Shown here piece by piece: positions 59,109-64,000 of a stretch of 64,000 nucleotides of DNA (the first letter of the stretch is position 1; each line of letters opens with the position of its first letter). Origin of the DNA: Pseudomonas sp. PD9R (GTDB lineage Bacteria > Pseudomonadota > Gammaproteobacteria > Pseudomonadales > Pseudomonadaceae); NCBI RefSeq assembly GCF_019200975.1, contig NZ_JAHTMR010000002.1, positions 231,679 through 295,678 of the forward strand, in the 5' to 3' direction. The notes below the pieces were generated by a model. It was not told where the DNA came from. It was given only the letters and a program-made list of their open reading frames with translations, and did no database searches. Both the position numbers and the translations under genes were made by a program.

Positions 59109-60209
59109 ATGTTCCGCTATGCCTTGCCCCTCGCATTGCCAGTCAGTCTGGCGTTTTTATTGACTGCGTGTGGTCACGAAGAGGCGCCTCAAGTCAGCAT
59201 TCGACCGGCCATGGTGGTCCAGCCAGAGCCTTCGGCGCAGGCGATGGAAAGCTATCCTGGTGAAGTCCGCGCCCGTTACGAGCCGGATCTGGCGTTTCGC
59301 ATTGGCGGCAAAGTCAGCCGACGACTGGTCGAGGAAGGGCAGCGGGTCAAGGCCGACCAACCGCTGGCGGAACTCGATCCCCAGGACGTGCGCCTGCAAC
59401 TGGAAGCCACGCGCGCCCAGGTTGCCGCCGCTGAAGCCAACCTCAATCTGGTGCGCTCCGAACGCGATCGCTACAAGACCCTGATGGACCGTCAACTGGT
59501 TAGCCATTCGCAGTACGACAACGCCGAAAACCTTTACCGCTCCGGTGAAGCGCGCCTGAAGCAAATCAAAGCCGAATTCAACGTCTCGACCAATCAGGCC
59601 AGTTACGCCGTGCTGCGTGCGCCGCAGGATGGCGTGGTAGCGATGCGCGCGGTGGAAGTCGGGCAAGTGGTGGCGGCCGGGCAAACGGTGTTTACCCTCG
59701 CCACCGATGGCGAGCGTGAAGTGTTAATCAGCCTGCCGGAGCAGAGCTTCGGCCGCTTCAAAGTCGGCCAGCCGGTGTCGGTGGAGTTGTGGACGCAACC
59801 GGATCAGCGCTTCGCCGGGCACATCCGCGAGTTGTCGCCGTCGGCCGATCCGAAATCCCGCACGTTCGCAGCCCGCATTGCATTCACCGGCGGCAAGGTT
59901 CCTGCCGAACTTGGGCAGAGCGCCCGGGTGTTCGTGCAGACCGCCGAAGTGATTGCGTTGTCGGTGCCGCTGTCGGCGTTGACCGCGGAAAACGGCGTGA
60001 CCTACGTCTGGGTCGTCAGCGCCAACAACACCTTGAAGAAGACTCCGGTGCGGATCGGCGCCTTCGGTGAAAAAACCGTTCCGGTGCTTGAAGGTCTCAA
60101 TGCCAGCGACTGGGTGGTGGCCGCTGGCGTCCATGTGCTTCTGGACGGGCAGCCCGTGCGCCCGGTGGATCGCTCCAACCGCGTGGTCAATCTGGCGGAC
60201 AAGGAGTAA
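59109..60209 (+). CDS. RND efflux periplasmic adaptor lipoprotein
   Basis: This 366-residue membrane fusion protein has lipobox LLTAC, a split lipoyl domain (FRIGGKVSRRLVEEGQRVKADQ and LRAPQDGVVAMRAVEVGQVV), a helical hairpin and a beta-barrel. It bridges the inner membrane pump and an outer membrane channel. No channel gene follows, so a shared TolC or OprM-type channel is likely. Confidence 0.94.
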   Translation: MFRYALPLALPVSLAFLLTACGHEEAPQVSIRPAMVVQPEPSAQAMESYPGEVRARYEPDLAFRIGGKVSRRLVEEGQRVKADQPLAELDPQDVRLQLEATRAQVAAAEANLNLVRSERDRYKTLMDRQLVSHSQYDNAENLYRSGEARLKQIKAEFNVSTNQASYAVLRAPQDGVVAMRAVEVGQVVAAGQTVFTLATDGEREVLISLPEQSFGRFKVGQPVSVELWTQPDQRFAGHIRELSPSADPKSRTFAARIAFTGGKVPAELGQSARVFVQTAEVIALSVPLSALTAENGVTYVWVVSANNTLKKTPVRIGAFGEKTVPVLEGLNASDWVVAAGVHVLLDGQPVRPVDRSNRVVNLADKE

Positions 60210-60215
60210 TCCCCG

Positions 60216-63200
60216 ATGGGCTTCAATCTTTCCGAATGGGCGCTGCGTAATCGCCAGATCGTACTGTTCCTGATGCTGTTGCTGGCAATCGTCGGCGCGC
60301 TGTCCTACACCAAGCTCGGCCAAAGCGAAGATCCGCCGTTTACCTTCAAAGCCATGGTGATCCGCACCAACTGGCCGGGTGCGACGGCGCAGGAGGTCTC
60401 GCGGCAGGTCACTGAGCGCATTGAAAAGAAGCTGATGGAAACCGGCGAGTACGAGCGCATTGTGTCGTTCTCCCGACCGGGTGAATCCCAGGTGACGTTC
60501 ATCGCGCGCGATTCCATGCACTCCGTGGAAATCCCGGACCTCTGGTATCAGGTGCGCAAGAAGGTCAGCGACATCCGCCATACCTTGCCGCCAGGCATTC
60601 AGGGGCCGTTTTTCAACGACGAATTCGGCACCACGTTCGGCAATATCTATGCGCTGACCGGCGACGGCTTCGACTACGCCGTGCTCAAGGACTACGCCGA
60701 CCGTATCCAGATCCAGCTGCAACGGGTCAAGGATGTGGGCAAGGTCGAGCTGCTCGGGTTGCAGGACGAAAAAATCTGGATCGAACTCTCCAACGTCAAA
60801 CTCGCCACCCTCGGTTTGCCATTGGCCGCGGTGCAGCAGGCACTGGAAGAACAGAACGCGGTCTCCACCGCCGGTTTTTTCGAAACCAGCAGCGAGCGAT
60901 TGCAGCTACGGGTCTCGGGGAATTTTCAGACAGTCGATGAGATAAAAAACTTTCCGATACGCGTCGGTGATCGCACGTTCCGTATTTCTGACGTGGCCGA
61001 CGTACGCCGTGGTTTCAATGACCCACCGGCACCGCGCATGCGCTTCATGGCTCAGGACGCTATCGGTCTGGCCGTGGCCATGAAGGACGGTGGCGACATT
61101 CTGGTACTGGGCAAAGCCCTGGAAATCGAATTCGCCCGCATCCAGAAAAACCTCCCGGCCGGCATGCAACTGAGCAAGGTTTCCGATCAACCGGCCGCAG
61201 TAAAAACCGGCGTCGGCGAGTTCGTCCAAGTGTTGGTGGAAGCCTTGGCGATTGTGCTGCTGGTGAGTTTTTTCTCCCTCGGCGTGCGCACCGGCATGGT
61301 GGTCGCGTTGGCGATTCCGCTGGTGTTGGCGATGACGTTTGCCTGCATGTATTACCTCGGCATCGGATTGCACAAGATTTCCCTCGGCGCACTGGTTTTG
61401 GCGTTGGGCTTGCTGGTGGACGACGCGATCATCGCCGTGGAAATGATGGCGATCAAAATGGAGCAGGGCTTCGATCGGGTCAAAGCGGCGAGCTATGCCT
61501 GGACCAGCACCGCGTTCCCGATGCTCACCGGTACGCTGATTACTGCCGCGGGTTTCCTGCCGATTGCCACCGCGCAATCAGGCACCGGTGAATACACCCG
61601 CTCGATCTTCCAGGTGGTGACCATTGCGTTGCTCGCATCATGGGTAGCGGCCGTGGTTTTTGTACCGTACCTCGGGGAAAAACTCCTGCCAGACCTGGCG
61701 AAAATTCACGCCGCCAAACACGGAACGGGCCAACCCGATCCTTATGGCACACCGTTCTATCAGCGCGTCAGACGCCTGGTTGAGTGGTGTGTGCGCTGGC
61801 GCAAAACGGTCATCACGCTGACCGTTGTATTGTTCATTGCGTCCATCGTGTTGTTCCGCTTTGTGCCACAACAGTTCTTCCCTGCATCGGGGCGACTGGA
61901 ATTGATGGTTGACCTGAAACTGGCGGAAGGCGCTTCCCTGAGCAACACCGCCGAAGAGGTCAAACGTCTTGAAGCGCTGCTCAAGGACAAGGCCGGGATC
62001 GACAACTACGTGGCCTACATCGGCACCGGCTCGCCGCGATTCTACCTACCGCTGGACCAGCAACTTCCCGCAGCAAGCTTCGCCCAGTTCGTCGTATTGG
62101 CTAAAACCATCGAGGAGCGTGAAACCCTGCGCACGTGGCTGATCGAAACCCTCAACGAACAATTCCCGGCCCTGCGTTCGCGGGTGACGCGTCTGGAAAA
62201 CGGTCCGCCCGTTGGTTATCCGGTGCAGTTCCGGGTGACCGGTGAGCACATCGAGGAAGTTCGCGCACTGGCACGTAAAGTCGCAGCCAAGGTTCGGGAA
62301 AACCCGCATGTGGTCAACGTCCACCTGGACTGGGAAGAACCGAGCAAAGTCGTGTACCTGAACGTTGATCAAGACCGTGCGCGGGCTCTGGGTGTCACCA
62401 CGGCGAATCTGTCGAAGTTTTTGCAGAGTTCACTGACCGGTTCCAGCGTCAGCCAGTACCGCGAAGACAACGAGTTGATCGAGATCCTGTTGCGCGGCAC
62501 GTTGCATGAGCGCACCGAATTGTCGTTGCTGCCAAGCCTCGCGGTGCCGACTGATAACGGTCGCAGCGTGGCGCTGTCGCAGATCGCGACGCTGGAGTAC
62601 GGCTTCGAAGAAGGCGTCATCTGGCACCGAAACCGTCTGCCCAACGTGACTGTCCGCGCCGACATCTATGGCAAGGAACAACCGGCGACGCTGGTGCAGC
62701 AGATCATGCCGACGCTCGATCCGATTCGTGCCGAACTGCCCGATGGATACTTGCTGGATGTCGGCGGCACCGTAGAAGATTCGGCGCGGGGGCAGAACTC
62801 GGTGAAGGCCGGCGTACCGCTATTCATCGTGGTGGTGCTGACGTTGCTGATGCTGCAACTGCGCAGTTTCTCACGCACGGCGATGGTGTTTCTGACAGCG
62901 CCGTTAGGGCTGATCGGCGTAACGCTGTTTCTGCTGGTGTTCCGTCAGCCGTTTGGGTTTGTGGCCATGCTTGGGACCATCGCCTTGTCGGGAATGATCA
63001 TGCGTAACTCGGTGATTCTGGTGGACCAGATCGAGCAGGACATCGCTGCCGGGTTGAAGCCTTGGCAGGCGATTATCGAAGCGACGGTGCGACGGTTCCG
63101 GCCGATTGTGCTGACGGCGCTGGCGGCGGTGCTGGCGATGATCCCGCTGTCGCGCAGTGTGTTCTTCGGGCCGATGGCCGTCGCGATCATGGGCGGGTTG

Positions 63201-63281
63201 ATTGTGGCAACGGCGCTGACGTTGCTGTTTTTGCCAGCGCTGTATGCGGCGTGGTTCAGAGTCAAAAAAGAACCGGCGTAA
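60216..63281 (+). CDS. RND efflux inner membrane transporter
   Basis: This 1021-residue pump has twelve membrane helices with two large periplasmic loops. The proton-relay acid pair is present in helix 4 (GLLVDDAIIAVE). Helix 10 reads SGMIMRNSVILVDQ, with Arg at the place where AcrB-type pumps carry the essential Lys. It starts six bases after the adaptor. Drugs or other amphiphiles are the usual substrates, and the one here is unknown. Confidence 0.95.
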   Translation: MGFNLSEWALRNRQIVLFLMLLLAIVGALSYTKLGQSEDPPFTFKAMVIRTNWPGATAQEVSRQVTERIEKKLMETGEYERIVSFSRPGESQVTFIARDSMHSVEIPDLWYQVRKKVSDIRHTLPPGIQGPFFNDEFGTTFGNIYALTGDGFDYAVLKDYADRIQIQLQRVKDVGKVELLGLQDEKIWIELSNVKLATLGLPLAAVQQALEEQNAVSTAGFFETSSERLQLRVSGNFQTVDEIKNFPIRVGDRTFRISDVADVRRGFNDPPAPRMRFMAQDAIGLAVAMKDGGDILVLGKALEIEFARIQKNLPAGMQLSKVSDQPAAVKTGVGEFVQVLVEALAIVLLVSFFSLGVRTGMVVALAIPLVLAMTFACMYYLGIGLHKISLGALVLALGLLVDDAIIAVEMMAIKMEQGFDRVKAASYAWTSTAFPMLTGTLITAAGFLPIATAQSGTGEYTRSIFQVVTIALLASWVAAVVFVPYLGEKLLPDLAKIHAAKHGTGQPDPYGTPFYQRVRRLVEWCVRWRKTVITLTVVLFIASIVLFRFVPQQFFPASGRLELMVDLKLAEGASLSNTAEEVKRLEALLKDKAGIDNYVAYIGTGSPRFYLPLDQQLPAASFAQFVVLAKTIEERETLRTWLIETLNEQFPALRSRVTRLENGPPVGYPVQFRVTGEHIEEVRALARKVAAKVRENPHVVNVHLDWEEPSKVVYLNVDQDRARALGVTTANLSKFLQSSLTGSSVSQYREDNELIEILLRGTLHERTELSLLPSLAVPTDNGRSVALSQIATLEYGFEEGVIWHRNRLPNVTVRADIYGKEQPATLVQQIMPTLDPIRAELPDGYLLDVGGTVEDSARGQNSVKAGVPLFIVVVLTLLMLQLRSFSRTAMVFLTAPLGLIGVTLFLLVFRQPFGFVAMLGTIALSGMIMRNSVILVDQIEQDIAAGLKPWQAIIEATVRRFRPIVLTALAAVLAMIPLSRSVFFGPMAVAIMGGLIVATALTLLFLPALYAAWFRVKKEPA

Positions 63282-63293
63282 TCCAACACGCCA

Positions 63294-63380
63294 CTGTAGG
63301 AGTTGCCGCAGGCCGCGATCTTTTGATCTTGCTCTTAAGAACAAGATCAAAAGATCGCAGCCTGCGGCAGCTCCTACATT
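63294..63380. repeat. REP pair, family 1 (facing arms)
   Basis: TGTAGGAGTTGCCGCAGGCC faces GCAGCCTGCGGCAGCTCCTA. It follows the RND operon. Confidence 0.9.
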
Positions 63381-63424
63381 TATTTCGGAACGGTCTGATA
63401 TTGAGAGGCTAGGGGCTAAATGGT

Positions 63425-63459
63425 GTACTCAAAACTCAGTCATATGAGTGTTTGAGTAC
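63425..63459. promoter_or_regulatory. Long inverted repeat before the Fic gene
   Basis: The arms GTACTCAAAACTCA and TGAGTGTTTGAGTAC flank a 6-base centre (GTCATA). The repeat ends one base before the GTG start, so a bound protein would block transcription or an RNA hairpin would cover the start. It is a strong candidate for autoregulation. Confidence 0.7.
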
Positions 63460-63460
63460 C

Positions 63461-64000
63461 GTGCCAACGAAAAAACCACCCTTGTTGAAGGGCCGGTCCG
63501 ACCCGGTATTCGATCGGCTGGGGCAATCTCCGCACAAGGAACGCCTCGCGGACTATCTCGCTCTGCTAAAGCCTTTGGACGATCAGGGACGTTACCTGCC
63601 GTTCGATGAGTTGCGCTATCGCTGGGCGCCGGGGCTGGATTCGAACCTGTGCTGGGCCTTGGTCAAAAAGGCCCGAGCCGCGCAGTACGCCAGCCTTCTG
63701 CCGCTGGGTGAGCCCACTGCGTGGGGCCAATTCCTGCTTACACCGGTCGCACAGAAAGCTATTTCAGCGGTCGACCGCCAAGCCACCACTGCTGCGCTGG
63801 AGTACATGACCAGCCAGATTGGTGAGCGTGCGCATTTCAGCTATTTACTCAATGACCTGATCGAAGACGAAGCTATCAGCAGCAGCCAACTCGAAGGCGC
63901 GGCGACCACGACCCGTGTGGCCAAGGAAATGCTCAAGCGCCATCGACTGCCGCGTACACCGGACGAGCGAATGGTGATCGGCAATTACAAGATGATGAAT
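63461..64000 (+). CDS. Fic family protein, C-terminus cut by window edge
   Basis: The first 180 residues are visible. The N-terminal helical domain carries the inhibitory motif SSQLEGA (S/TxxxEG form) of class II Fic proteins, which blocks ATP binding until relieved. The catalytic HPFxxGNGR would lie beyond the window. Fic enzymes move AMP onto target proteins. The start is GTG, directly after the inverted repeat, and no clear ribosome site is seen. Confidence 0.85.
   Translation, partial: MPTKKPPLLKGRSDPVFDRLGQSPHKERLADYLALLKPLDDQGRYLPFDELRYRWAPGLDSNLCWALVKKARAAQYASLLPLGEPTAWGQFLLTPVAQKAISAVDRQATTAALEYMTSQIGERAHFSYLLNDLIEDEAISSSQLEGAATTTRVAKEMLKRHRLPRTPDERMVIGNYKMMN

Overview
The window is a chromosomal segment of a fluorescent pseudomonad, most likely the Pseudomonas fluorescens group. 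The evidence is a complete wspABCDEFR operon, an aauRS/aatJMQP acidic amino acid regulon next to opgD, the gene order prfB-lysS, pseudomonad-type intergenic REP pairs at 17 places, and high G+C with strong third-position bias. No tRNA, rRNA, prophage, intact insertion sequence or CRISPR array was seen.

Region 1 to 7.5 kb, leftward: a HAD-IB phosphatase, a class III aminotransferase and an alpha/beta hydrolase overlap end to end. After a REP pair come an N-acyltransferase, a sensor kinase and a sigma-54 response regulator that runs off the left edge. A sigma-54 promoter and a palindromic enhancer-like site lie directly upstream of the phosphatase gene. The cluster therefore looks like a sigma-54 two-component system controlling an undescribed small-molecule pathway beside it. 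This is the best candidate for a new system here.

Region 7.5 to 20.3 kb: a MipA/OmpV porin-like protein; an arginase-fold protein coupled to two small DMT membrane proteins; glpM coupled to aauR-aauS; aatJQMP with a sigma-54 promoter and two upstream sites; opgD; and an RHH antitoxin whose ParE toxin partner is a decayed relic.

Region 20.5 to 30.5 kb, leftward: polyamine and amine use. It holds a LysR regulator, an aldehyde dehydrogenase, a transporter and dehydrogenase unit in the same order as Escherichia coli ydcSTUV-patD, and an APC permease.

Region 30.7 to 43.1 kb, rightward: a DUF533 membrane protein, the Wsp surface-sensing system that ends in the diguanylate cyclase WspR, prfB with its programmed +1 frameshift, and lysS with a clear terminator.

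Region 43.1 to 58.3 kb: housekeeping and small envelope genes, including a TetR regulator, lipoproteins, a QEGLA-motif protein, an OmpA-like lipoprotein with a DUF4398-like partner, ppc, adk, tsaB, a DUF72 protein, an ICL/PEP-mutase family enzyme, an extensin-like protein, a protein with two 47-residue repeats, and rsmJ.

Region 58.4 to 64 kb: a TetR regulator divergent from an RND efflux pair, with a perfect palindrome between them, and then the start of a Fic-family gene preceded by a long inverted repeat.
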